From WJJR01 sp964440935 (GTDB taxonomy: Bacteria; Zixibacteria; MSB-5A5; WJJR01): a stretch of 64,000 bases of DNA. The position numbers and the translations under genes are program-made. Within the stretch, counting starts at the first letter, position 1. Every line of letters begins with the position of its first letter. The notes under the pieces were generated by a model. It made no database searches and had not been told where the DNA came from. It saw only the letters and a program-made list of their open reading frames with translations. Location of the stretch: the NCBI GenBank assembly GCA_964440935.1, contig CAYTTY010000013.1:1-64000 (forward strand), read 5' to 3'. This document shows, piece by piece, positions 26,808 to 34,865 of the stretch.

Positions 26808-28088
26808 TTAGTGTTCCCCTCGCAACCGCGCTTGCGCGGCGCGCGCGTGCCATTGCAATCCCTCGAGTTCCGCCATCGCAGCGGCGTCGGATACCAGTTC
26901 GGACAATTCGCCGGAGTCGTCCAGTGAGATCCAAGTCGGTTGCTTCAAAAAGTTCATAACCGAAAGACCGGAGTAGCGAGTTGCCTGACCCGATGTTGGC
27001 AACACGTGATTGGGCCCGGCTCCGTAGTCGCCAAATACCTCCGCGCTCCGTTCGCCGAGAAACAGTCCGCCATAATTGCGCAGTTCGTCAATAATCTCCG
27101 TGGCATCTTTCACCATTACTTGTAAGTGCTCCGGCGCAAGCGCATTGCAGAGCGCACAACCCTGCTTCAAATCACCTACCGCTGAGCAAAAGCCACGTTG
27201 CAGAGATGATCGTGCGGCTGGTGTTGGCCGCTCTCGCAGCAGGACGATGATCTCCTGCCGCACCGCACTCAAGAGATCTCGTGATGTAGTGATCAGGATT
27301 GGCAGCGCATCTGAATCATGTTCGGCTTGTGCGAGAAGGTCGAGGGCGATATACCCAGGGTTGGCGGTCCCATCTGCAAGGATCACAATTTCAGAGGGTC
27401 CGGCAATCATATCGATTCGTGTTCGCCCGGCAATTACTTGTTTGGCGGCGGAAACCCATCGGTTTCCGGGACCGACAATGACATCGCAGGCAGATACGCG
27501 ATCGAATCCATAGGCCATGGCCGCAATTGCCTGTATTCCCCCAATAGTGAGCACGCCATCCACGCCGGCAATCATCGCGGCGGCCAAGGTAAATGGCGAT
27601 GGATTCGGTGATGCCAGAATCACATTGTCCACGCCGGCAATTCGCGCGGGAATGACGGTCATGAGCACGGAAGACGGCAAAGGATAGCGACCACCGGGAG
27701 CATAGGACCCTGCCGATGCGACGGGTACGACTCGATGCCCGGCACGTCCGCCGGGGATTCTGATGTCCAAATCTCGGACACATTCTCTCTGTGCGAGGGC
27801 GAAGTTGCGAATGCGCTGGGCAACTCGATTCAACAGTTGCCATTGAGACTGATCAATGGCTGTCGCGTACGCGGGAAGGGATGACCGATGAATATAGAGT
27901 GGAGATGAGCCGTCCCAGTCACCAAACTGCGTGGCGTAATCCCGGATGGCAACATCCCCCCGTCTCCGAATGTCCATTATGATGGAACGCGCCGTCTCAA
28001 GCGTTTCGCAATCGATCGGATCGCGACGAAATGCCAGGCAGTCAGTTGGGGGAATCTCCTGTAAAAGCTCCGACAGGTCCGTTGTCAT
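26808..28088 (-). CDS. hisD: Histidinol dehydrogenase
   Basis: 426 residues. It catalyses the last two oxidations, L-histidinol to L-histidine, with NAD and zinc. Characteristic segments are present: VPGGRYPLPSS-like AGSYAPGGRYPLPSS, VDMIAGPSE (here IDMIAGPSEIVILAD) and NHVLPTSGQATRYSGLSV. The start overlaps the stop of the upstream fusion gene by four bases. It is the last gene of the operon and faces the oxidoreductase gene. Confidence 0.97.
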   Translation of the reverse strand: MTTDLSELLQEIPPTDCLAFRRDPIDCETLETARSIIMDIRRRGDVAIRDYATQFGDWDGSSPLYIHRSSLPAYATAIDQSQWQLLNRVAQRIRNFALAQRECVRDLDIRIPGGRAGHRVVPVASAGSYAPGGRYPLPSSVLMTVIPARIAGVDNVILASPNPSPFTLAAAMIAGVDGVLTIGGIQAIAAMAYGFDRVSACDVIVGPGNRWVSAAKQVIAGRTRIDMIAGPSEIVILADGTANPGYIALDLLAQAEHDSDALPILITTSRDLLSAVRQEIIVLLRERPTPAARSSLQRGFCSAVGDLKQGCALCNALAPEHLQVMVKDATEIIDELRNYGGLFLGERSAEVFGDYGAGPNHVLPTSGQATRYSGLSVMNFLKQPTWISLDDSGELSELVSDAAAMAELEGLQWHARAAQARLRGEH

Positions 28089-29359
28089 CTCTCTGTTCCT
28101 CGCCGATTCTTCACATCCCCACCACGCCGCGAGACTCTCAACTCACGGCGATCCAGTTCGGATGACAAGTCGCCAAGGTCGCACTGTTCAGCGGCGAGCT
28201 TAATCATCATCAGGTACAGCACATCTGCCGCCTCATGGATGGCGGATTCGGGGTCCTCGGCATCAATCAATTCGTCGACCTCTTCGCGCAATTTGCCCGC
28301 GAGCATTGGCGGATCCGACAGCATGCGTCTGGTGTATGATTCCTCAGGAGCCCATCGTGTTCGTTCACGTATACGTCTCCACAGCCGCGTGACTCCCCGG
28401 TCGTCACCCCAGCACGTGTACGTGCGGTTGTGACAGAAGCCCGATCCCGCTTGACGAACGCTGAATCGCAACGTATCACGGTCGCAATCGAGATCCACTC
28501 GCAATAAGTCCTGAACGTTCCGGGAGGACTGACCCTTGATCCACAGTCCGCGTCGTCGGGAGTGGTAGGCGCCTACCATATTGTCCACGGCATAGTTCAG
28601 ACTATCACGGTTCGACCACGCCATTCCGAGGCAGACACCGTACTCGTCGCAGACGACGGTTGGCCACAAATCCGCACGGCTGGTCGCCTGTAGTGGTGCG
28701 GCAATGGCATCGCCGAGTGTGAATTGTTCGGTGTACAACGCCATTCCGACCTGGGCATCGATACCCATTTGATCCAACGCCCTTATATCATCGGTGGTGC
28801 GAACGCCGCCCGCGATCGTCAGTGGAACATCTCCGGCCAATGCCTTGATCTGTGCCACCTGATTGAGGTTGATACCCGACATACGCCCTTCCCGCTCCAC
28901 AATCGTGACGAGAAAACCGCCGACATGCTCGCGCAGTTGTGCAATGGCGTCGGCGAGCATTCGCCCGGTTCGTTTCCGCCAGCCATGAACAACCACCTCA
29001 CCATCACGGCAGTCAATGGCGGCCAGGCAACGCGCGCGCGGAAGCTGTCGAAAGATTTCCGGAGTGGCGGCGGTGCCGAGGATAATCTGACGTGCACCAC
29101 GATCAAGCCATTTCCGGGCTGATTCGACATCACGAATCCCCCCGCCAACGCGACAGGGGAAGTTGCGAACCAGTCGCGTGATCAGTTCCTCATTTGTTCC
29201 CTCACCACGCGCCGCGTCGAGGTCGATTACCGCAAGATCATTGGCAATGCTGAACCGCCGTGCCAATGGAAACGGATCGCCCGCGGAAAGTGCCTCCGTT
29301 TCGCCGCCAATCAGCTGAACAGCGCGGCCGGCCACTAAGTCAATCGATGGTACAATCAT
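28085..29359 (-). CDS. hisAIE: HisA-HisI-HisE trifunctional fusion
   Basis: 424 residues joining three histidine enzymes. HisA (about 1-222, ProFAR isomerase) has catalytic Asp7 (PSIDL) and Asp115 (AAIDCRDG). HisI (about 231-317, PR-AMP cyclohydrolase) has the magnesium motif DCDRD (290-294 region) and zinc cysteines seven apart in FCHNRTYTCW. HisE (about 324-404, PR-ATP pyrophosphatase) has the MazG-like REEVDEL and EAADVLY. Steps 2, 3 and 4 are thus on one chain in non-pathway order (4-3-2). HisI-HisE fusions are common; adding HisA at the front is not an arrangement I know as standard. The gene overlaps hisF by 20 bases and hisD by four. Confidence 0.95.
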   Translation of the reverse strand: MIVPSIDLVAGRAVQLIGGETEALSAGDPFPLARRFSIANDLAVIDLDAARGEGTNEELITRLVRNFPCRVGGGIRDVESARKWLDRGARQIILGTAATPEIFRQLPRARCLAAIDCRDGEVVVHGWRKRTGRMLADAIAQLREHVGGFLVTIVEREGRMSGINLNQVAQIKALAGDVPLTIAGGVRTTDDIRALDQMGIDAQVGMALYTEQFTLGDAIAAPLQATSRADLWPTVVCDEYGVCLGMAWSNRDSLNYAVDNMVGAYHSRRRGLWIKGQSSRNVQDLLRVDLDCDRDTLRFSVRQAGSGFCHNRTYTCWGDDRGVTRLWRRIRERTRWAPEESYTRRMLSDPPMLAGKLREEVDELIDAEDPESAIHEAADVLYLMMIKLAAEQCDLGDLSSELDRRELRVSRRGGDVKNRRGTER

Positions 29360-30110
29360 GTCTCACCTCATGCCGTGAGCGTGCCAGAGCGTCTTTGATT
29401 TCTCTGATGGACACACGCCTATAGTGGAAAATGGAAGCGGCCAGAAGTCCGGTGGCTCCACGATCAGCGGCCGCGACAAAATCTTCCGGTTCTCGCGCGC
29501 CGCCCGATGCGATGACCGGAACCGTAATGGCATTGCAGATCGCAGTGATCAGATCGAGATCATACCCCGCACCGGTTCCGTCGCGATCCCAACTGGTAAG
29601 GAGAATTTCGCCGGCCCCGGCCCTGACGGCGCTCTGGACCCACGACACGGCATCCAGCCCGGTACGGACTCGTCCGGACCGGACGACGACCTCCCATCCA
29701 CCGGAGGGAGTTTGAGCGGCATCGACGGCCACCACGGTACACTGCCGCCCAAAGTTCGAAGCGATCGCCGAAATCAGAGACGGATCAGTAACCGCGGCAG
29801 TATTGACGGCCACTTTGTCGGCACCGGCTTCCAGGAGTGCACGGGCATCGGACACATGACGTACACCACCTCCAACAGTCAGCGGTATGCTGAGATACTG
29901 CCGGATGCTTTTAATGACATCGGATCGATGCCCTCGTCCCTCGGGTGTGGCCTTGACATCAAGAACGATCAATTCATCGGCCCCCTCTGATTCGTAGCGG
30001 GTCGCCAGTTGAACCACATCACCGGCGCGGGACAAATTCGAAAATCTGACCCCCTTGACAACTTCACCATCTCGTATGTCAAGACAGGGTATCACGCGAA
30101 CGGCTAACAT
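29340..30110 (-). CDS. hisF: Imidazole glycerol phosphate synthase, cyclase subunit
   Basis: 256 residues, a TIM barrel. With HisH it converts PRFAR and ammonia to imidazole glycerol phosphate and AICAR. Catalytic Asp residues are in VIPCLDI and VVAVDA. ATG at 30108-30110 is chosen, preceded by GGGAGGACAC and matching the family N-terminus (MLAVRVIPCLDI); a longer frame to 30188 would overlap hisH heavily. It overlaps the stop of hisH by seven bases. Confidence 0.97.
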   Translation of the reverse strand: MLAVRVIPCLDIRDGEVVKGVRFSNLSRAGDVVQLATRYESEGADELIVLDVKATPEGRGHRSDVIKSIRQYLSIPLTVGGGVRHVSDARALLEAGADKVAVNTAAVTDPSLISAIASNFGRQCTVVAVDAAQTPSGGWEVVVRSGRVRTGLDAVSWVQSAVRAGAGEILLTSWDRDGTGAGYDLDLITAICNAITVPVIASGGAREPEDFVAAADRGATGLLAASIFHYRRVSIREIKDALARSRHEVRHDCTID

Positions 30111-30709
30111 GTGTCCTCCCCCGCCTCGATCCATCGCTGAAGCAGACGCCAGCCCCATCGTCCCGATAGTTCCGGGTGGAACTGACATGCGAGCACGCCC
30201 CCCCGCTCAATTGCGGCGATAAACGAGTCGCCGTCGTTGCAGCGTGAGATGCGCCATCCTTCGGGTGCACCTTCGAGCGCGTACGAATTGGCGAAATAGG
30301 CAAAGCCGGGTTGCACCAGTCCGTCCCCGTGATCGGGCTCGACGCGATTCCAGCCGATGTGCGGGACCCGGTTTGCTTTCGAGAGCCGCTTGACCCGGCA
30401 GGACATCACCGCGAGTCCATCGACGCCCGGAGATTCATCGCTACCAGAGGCGAGAAGTTGCATTCCCAGGCAGATGGCCAAGGTGCGCTCCGCGGCACGG
30501 ACACGCCGCGTCAATGCGCGTGCAACTCCGGTCGTCCGGAGGCGCTCCATCGCGGGACCGAACGCCCCGACGCCGGGCAACACAACATGCCCCGCCGATT
30601 CCACCTCTCGCGGGTCGATGGTCAGGTAGGGTTTGGTGCCAAGACGCCGAAAGGCGGCGATGACCGACGCAGTGTTGGCTGTTCCCGTCTGGACAACGGC
30701 GATGTTCAC
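30104..30709 (-). CDS. hisH: Imidazole glycerol phosphate synthase, glutamine amidotransferase subunit
   Basis: 201 residues, class I glutamine amidotransferase. The nucleophile Cys is in ICLGMQLL and the His-Glu pair in CQFHPELSG. It supplies ammonia through the HisF barrel. It overlaps hisB by four bases (ATGA) and hisF by seven, which fits production of a one-to-one complex. Confidence 0.96.
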   Translation of the reverse strand: MNIAVVQTGTANTASVIAAFRRLGTKPYLTIDPREVESAGHVVLPGVGAFGPAMERLRTTGVARALTRRVRAAERTLAICLGMQLLASGSDESPGVDGLAVMSCRVKRLSKANRVPHIGWNRVEPDHGDGLVQPGFAYFANSYALEGAPEGWRISRCNDGDSFIAAIERGGVLACQFHPELSGRWGWRLLQRWIEAGEDTC

Positions 30710-31302
30710 ATTGCCTCCTTGGTACTGGGTATGCGTCCCGGAGCCACTACTGCAGCGGCCTGCCTCAGAGCCAGTGCCAGCGCCTTGACCGCTGATTCAG
30801 CGCGATGGTGATCATTGCCACCTCTGATGACGTCGATATGCCCGGTAAAGCGTCCGTTGACGATCAACGATGTCAAAAGGTGAGGGATGTTTTCACACGA
30901 CAGATCGCCGATCCGTTCGCGGTGAAGTTCCAGCCGGCAATGAGTGTATGAACGGGTCGTCAGATCGACGACGGCTCGTGACAGGGACTCGTCTAAAGGG
31001 GCGTATGCCCATCCAAAACGTGCGATACCATTTCGGTCGCCGAGAGCATCGTTGAGAGCCATGCCCAATGCAATGCCTGTATCTTCGGCTGAGTGGTGAT
31101 CATCAACATGCAAGTCACCGTCAACTGTTACCGACAAACTCCAGCCGGCATGAAACGCCAATACATAAAGCATGTGGTCGAGAAACCCAATGCCGGTGTG
31201 CAGCGTTATCGTTCCGGCCTCATCAAGATTCAGGTCAAGGTCAATGCGTGTCTCTGTTGTGCGGCGACTGATCGCCGCGTTCCGCGCTGCATTTGATGTC
31301 AT
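30706..31302 (-). CDS. hisB: Imidazoleglycerol-phosphate dehydratase
   Basis: 198 residues, dehydratase domain only, without the phosphatase domain found in enterobacterial HisB. Manganese-binding motifs are seen as HMLYVLAFHAGW, DDHHSAEDTGIALG and the C-terminal GGNDHHRAESAVKALA. The missing phosphatase is supplied by the HAD domain on HisC. Its ATG overlaps the stop of the upstream gene (ATGA). Confidence 0.96.
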   Translation of the reverse strand: MTSNAARNAAISRRTTETRIDLDLNLDEAGTITLHTGIGFLDHMLYVLAFHAGWSLSVTVDGDLHVDDHHSAEDTGIALGMALNDALGDRNGIARFGWAYAPLDESLSRAVVDLTTRSYTHCRLELHRERIGDLSCENIPHLLTSLIVNGRFTGHIDVIRGGNDHHRAESAVKALALALRQAAAVVAPGRIPSTKEAM

Positions 31303-33005
31303 GGCAACAACTCTCCGATTTCAACCAACGAACTTGCAACCCGGCCAGCGCCGGCTTCCATGAGCACTCTTCGGGTGTCATCCGGCTCGCAACCGGGAGC
31401 CAGAACCCCAATGGGAACCACATTGGCGGATCGGGCGGCACGGATGTCATCCGGTGTGTCTCCGACCATCCACGCACGCTGAGCGCCAAGTGCATTCAAT
31501 GCTCTCAAAACGGGTTCGGGTGATGGCTTCACCGGGGCATCCTCCATGCAAATCACAGCGTCAAAGAGTGACTGAAGTTTGAACTGTTCCAGTGTGCGCA
31601 TGGCGTCCCGGTGCGGACGTCCGGTCACGATCGCCAAAGGGATTCGCTCTCTCCATTGGCTGAGCACATTGGGTTCGCACAGAAGTTGTTCCTGTTCCCA
31701 GAGCCCCGGTCTCGAGTCGTCACCCTGGTATAACCACTCAAAATGCTCCTTCACTTCATCCTGTGACGCCACGACGCCGCGTGCCATGAGCAGATTATAG
31801 GTGACGATCCAGTCGTTGTTCGTATCAGGGCTGTTTTTGATTTGATGAATGACGGAGTCGTCAATGGTCACGCCGTATGATTTGGCAGTACCAATAATGG
31901 CCTGATGATAGGACCTTGAAACATCGATCAGCACACCATCCATATCCAGAAGAAGTGCTTCGGGGCGCAGGACGGTGACCAGGGCAGCCGCTAGGCGGGC
32001 GAAATCTCCAGCATCTGGGCACGTAATGCGCAATGCATCGCTCAGTTCGGATGTATCGGGAAACGCACGCACTGCCACACCCAAGCCGGCGAGTGCCTCC
32101 CTCACCCACGACGCGTTTGAGAATCGGGCGAGAACAAAGTTCGCTTGAGACGCCTGCGGCACGGCGCCACAACTCTGCAAAGTATCGATGAGAGCCTTGC
32201 GAGTCTTGCGTGTCTGCAGCGTGTATTTTGTGACGGCGGCTCCCTGAGATTCGAGACAATGCCGGGCGATGGCGAGCGACAGCGAAGACACCGAATACGG
32301 TCCACCGGCGCTTCGCATCGGTTTGATAATCAACGGATCACCGATTGCAAATCCCACTCGGAGCCCGGCCAGCCCCCATGATTTCGACAGTGACCGTGTG
32401 ACGACGATGTTTGGATAGCTTGAAACCAACTCGGTTGGATCATCATCGGCAAATTCGATATAGGCCAGATCAACAAGGACGACAACTTCGGGCATCGCCT
32501 CGGCGAGGCGTTGGATTTGTGTCCGTGTGGCAATTGCGCCGGTGGGATTGTTTGGTGTGACGACTGCGATCATAGCAGTCGACGCGTCGACCGCATTCAA
32601 AACATCGTCCAGCGGATAGGTGTCAGCAAGCCATGGTACCGTCCGGATCTCGGCACCGGACAACTGGGCATACTGACGTAGCATCTCAAAGCTCGGCCAT
32701 GGCAGGACGATACTGACCCCCGGCTCGAGTATGACACGGCATAGCCGGTCGATGGCCTCATCGGCACCGGCGGTAACCATTACCGAATCGGGAGCGAATC
32801 CGTACTGTGTCGCAATAAGCCCTTCGAGACTTTGTGCCGATGGATAACGGCGCAGTTGCTGTGGATCATGCAATAATTCGTCCAAGACGGGTATGTTCAG
32901 TGGCGTTGCGCCTTCGTTGCTGTCCAGGTGCAAGTCGACTGGAGTGGTTAGTCTCGGTACGGCATAGGGTGTCACGCGGAGCATCGTCGGACGCACGCGT
33001 GACAT
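31299..33005 (-). CDS. hisC-HAD: Histidinol-phosphate aminotransferase fused to a HAD phosphatase
   Basis: 568 residues from ATG 33003-33005. Residues 1-347 are a PLP-dependent HisC, with SNEG, the TPNNPTG loop and Lys208 in SLSKSWGLAGLR. Residues 349-568 are a class IA HAD hydrolase with nucleophile motif LLLDMDGVLID, the Thr of VTGRP, Lys in PVKPSPEP and Asp pair in VGDTPDD. As no other histidinol-phosphate phosphatase is in the operon and HisC makes histidinol phosphate, the HAD part is probably that enzyme, so that steps 7 and 8 share one chain. The GTG at 33102-33104 would add 33 unconserved residues and overlap hisG. Confidence 0.93.
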   Translation of the reverse strand: MSRVRPTMLRVTPYAVPRLTTPVDLHLDSNEGATPLNIPVLDELLHDPQQLRRYPSAQSLEGLIATQYGFAPDSVMVTAGADEAIDRLCRVILEPGVSIVLPWPSFEMLRQYAQLSGAEIRTVPWLADTYPLDDVLNAVDASTAMIAVVTPNNPTGAIATRTQIQRLAEAMPEVVVLVDLAYIEFADDDPTELVSSYPNIVVTRSLSKSWGLAGLRVGFAIGDPLIIKPMRSAGGPYSVSSLSLAIARHCLESQGAAVTKYTLQTRKTRKALIDTLQSCGAVPQASQANFVLARFSNASWVREALAGLGVAVRAFPDTSELSDALRITCPDAGDFARLAAALVTVLRPEALLLDMDGVLIDVSRSYHQAIIGTAKSYGVTIDDSVIHQIKNSPDTNNDWIVTYNLLMARGVVASQDEVKEHFEWLYQGDDSRPGLWEQEQLLCEPNVLSQWRERIPLAIVTGRPHRDAMRTLEQFKLQSLFDAVICMEDAPVKPSPEPVLRALNALGAQRAWMVGDTPDDIRAARSANVVPIGVLAPGCEPDDTRRVLMEAGAGRVASSLVEIGELLP

Positions 33006-33051
33006 CGCGGCGTTTGTCGATGGTGGCGAACTCCCTGGAGACAGCGAGGCG

Positions 33052-33927
33052 CTATGGTACGATCTGTTGAAGAGCAGTAATGACAATGTCGGTTCCTCCT
33101 GCACGTTTTACTTTGGGAATAAGGCCTGGTAATTGCAATCGTGGGACAGCCGCTTTCACGGCGAAGCCATCATCGCCATCCAGCGGAGCGACCGTAGGAC
33201 AACGCATGCAGGGAAGCACGCCGATCACCTGCTCGAGTGCCGTACGTGAGACGTTCACCTCCAGCATCACACGGTAACGGGCGTCGAGCACGGACTGCAG
33301 GATCATGACCAGTTCCTTGCATCGGCTGCGAACTCCAGGATTGCTGAGGGCGCGCGGGTTGGCGTACAGGCGCGTCGACGACTCCAGCAGAATGTCGAAG
33401 ACACGCAAACCGTTTTGGCGGAGCGTGTCACCGGTTGCTGAAATGTCAACGATGCAGTCGGCATCCTCAGGAGGAAAGACCTCCGTGGCTCCGTAGGATC
33501 GAATGAAAACCGCGTCCAGCCCGCAGCGGTGGATCCACACCTGAGTCAGGCGCTCAAACTCAGAGGAGACGACAACCTGGCGATTCTTGAGTCCTCCGTT
33601 GGCAAGGACGTCCGGTGGAGCCGCCGCCACCAACGACACAGGGTCAAGCCCGGTATCGAGCAACTCCACGACATCAGCCTGCAGCTCGGACACCCAGTCA
33701 AACCCGGCGAACCCGATATCGCGGGAGCCCATGTGCAACATCTCAACAATGTTTTGTGGCTTGAGAATCTTTGCTTCAAAGCCCGACAGCGATAACCCCG
33801 GACGGTATCCGCGCTCGGGAATCCGAACTTGAATGCCGGCATCGGCAAAGAGACGGAGCACGCCATCCTGCATTCGCCCCTTGGGCAGCCCGATACGTAA
33901 CGGGGGTATTTCTGGTGCGCTCATCAC
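33052..33927 (-). CDS. hisG: ATP phosphoribosyltransferase, long form
   Basis: 291 residues, matching the long homohexameric HisG with a C-terminal ACT-like regulatory domain, so no HisZ partner is needed. It commits ATP and PRPP to histidine synthesis. Visible are LRIGLPKGRMQ, the PRPP loop (CIVDISATGDTLRQNGLRV) and a final domain (APLDGDDGFAVKAAVP onward) that in this form binds histidine for feedback inhibition. First structural gene of the operon, directly behind the attenuator. Confidence 0.96.
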   Translation of the reverse strand: MMSAPEIPPLRIGLPKGRMQDGVLRLFADAGIQVRIPERGYRPGLSLSGFEAKILKPQNIVEMLHMGSRDIGFAGFDWVSELQADVVELLDTGLDPVSLVAAAPPDVLANGGLKNRQVVVSSEFERLTQVWIHRCGLDAVFIRSYGATEVFPPEDADCIVDISATGDTLRQNGLRVFDILLESSTRLYANPRALSNPGVRSRCKELVMILQSVLDARYRVMLEVNVSRTALEQVIGVLPCMRCPTVAPLDGDDGFAVKAAVPRLQLPGLIPKVKRAGGTDIVITALQQIVP

Positions 33928-33974
33928 AGGTCCTCATGGTTCGACACCGGGGACCTTTGCGCTCTGCGGTTTTG

Positions 33975-34012
33975 CGAAAAAAGAGAGCACCGGTCCCTTT
34001 CGGGGCCGGTGC
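33975..34012 (-). terminator. his operon attenuator terminator
   Basis: On the minus strand an 11-base stem, GCACCGGCCCC with GGGACCGGTGC (one C/A mismatch), closed by a GAAA tetraloop, is followed by TCTCTTTTTT. It lies 48 bases before the hisG start and after the histidine leader peptide. Its 5' arm contains CCGGCCC (34003-34009), which can pair instead with GGGCCGG upstream (34053-34059), so termination is conditional. Confidence 0.92.
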
Positions 34013-34069
34013 TTGATTGGCTCGTACGTTAATGCAAACCAGTCATCACAGTCCGGCCCGTCGGGTCGG
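34003..34069 (-). promoter_or_regulatory. his attenuator: pause and antiterminator hairpins
   Basis: Directly after the last leader His codon the transcript can fold CCGACCC with GGGCCGG (34069-34053, one mismatch, loop GAC). Alternatively that GGGCCGG pairs perfectly with CCGGCCC at 34009-34003, the 5' arm of the terminator. A ribosome stalled on the His codons (34070-34087) would cover the first arm, free GGGCCGG and prevent the terminator. This gives the classic 1:2 / 2:3 / 3:4 arrangement. Confidence 0.85.
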
Positions 34070-34120
34070 ATGGTGATGCGAATGATGCTCAGCGGCACGA
34101 TATGATTGGTTTGCGTTCAT
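34046..34120 (-). CDS. hisL: his operon leader peptide
   Basis: A 24-codon frame, ATG at 34118-34120 and TGA at 34046-34048. Codons 12-17 read His-His-Ser-His-His-His, five His codons in six. It precedes a pause/antiterminator/terminator set and then hisG. As in enterobacterial hisL, slow decoding of His codons when charged tRNA-His is scarce would stall the ribosome and let transcription continue. No strong ribosome site is visible before the ATG. The peptide itself is not homologous to the E. coli leader; only the logic is. Confidence 0.9.
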   Translation of the reverse strand: MNANQSYRAAEHHSHHHPTRRAGL

Positions 34121-34252
34121 CGATGGGAGTACGCCGTGCAAAAGCCCTGAGTTTGCATTTTCTTTTTAGCAGTCCACCGGTACAGACTCAGGATTTGTAC
34201 CTATTTCATCACAAGGCCGCTTTGCACGGAGTATTTTCCTCGGAGTGTAACA

Positions 34253-34729
34253 CTATTGCCCCGGAGGGGGTTCGACGGAGTTGCGGCTAAGGCGACGATC
34301 ACCGAATGTGGCGATGAGACCGCGGATCAGTTGACGCTTCTCCTCCTCGTCAAGACGGGCGTCGGAATGGAGCAGCAGGTAGTCCCACAGGGGCATGTGT
34401 CCTTCCTCAACTTCCTCCGCGGCTTCGTCAGCGTGATGTTGGGGCTTGTCGAATTCCGAGAAGTTCATGTGCCTGCGTCCATCTTCAACATGCGATAGTA
34501 GACGCCACGAGGCTGGTGCAATCGAGGAATACCAGGGCCACTCGGTCTCGTTACTATGGCAATCGAAGCAAGCACGGCGGACGAGTCGTTCGGTTTCGGG
34601 GGAATCCCAGTTCGGACTCCCGGTCGTCGGCGGATTTGTGCGCTCCCCTGCCGGGAGAAATTGGATAATGATAAAGACGACAAACAGTGCGACGAGTATT
34701 CCAAGTGTTTTGGCACGACGTTTGGCCAT
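34253..34729 (-). CDS. Membrane-anchored haem-binding domain protein
   Basis: 158 residues. One N-terminal membrane helix (about 8-26) is followed by a periplasmic domain with a single CxxCH haem motif (ACFDCHSNETEWPWYSSIAP), the pattern of the Haem_bd family, a small c-type cytochrome-like domain common in Bacteroidetes relatives. ATG 34727-34729 is preceded by GGGAG; a longer frame to 34897 would overlap the next gene. It probably passes electrons or senses redox state; no partner is adjacent. Convergent spacing to the his operon leaves room for the his promoter between them. Confidence 0.87.
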   Translation of the reverse strand: MAKRRAKTLGILVALFVVFIIIQFLPAGERTNPPTTGSPNWDSPETERLVRRACFDCHSNETEWPWYSSIAPASWRLLSHVEDGRRHMNFSEFDKPQHHADEAAEEVEEGHMPLWDYLLLHSDARLDEEEKRQLIRGLIATFGDRRLSRNSVEPPPGQ

Positions 34730-34865
34730 TGTATCTCCCTCCTCGTGTGCCTTCTCTGCGACACAACCGGGCGGAGTATACGTGCGTGGTGGAAATCCCT
34801 CAACAACAAAGGCGAGCCGGATGGCCCGCCCTTGCGTTAGGAGGAGGAACTGTATCGCGCAACGA

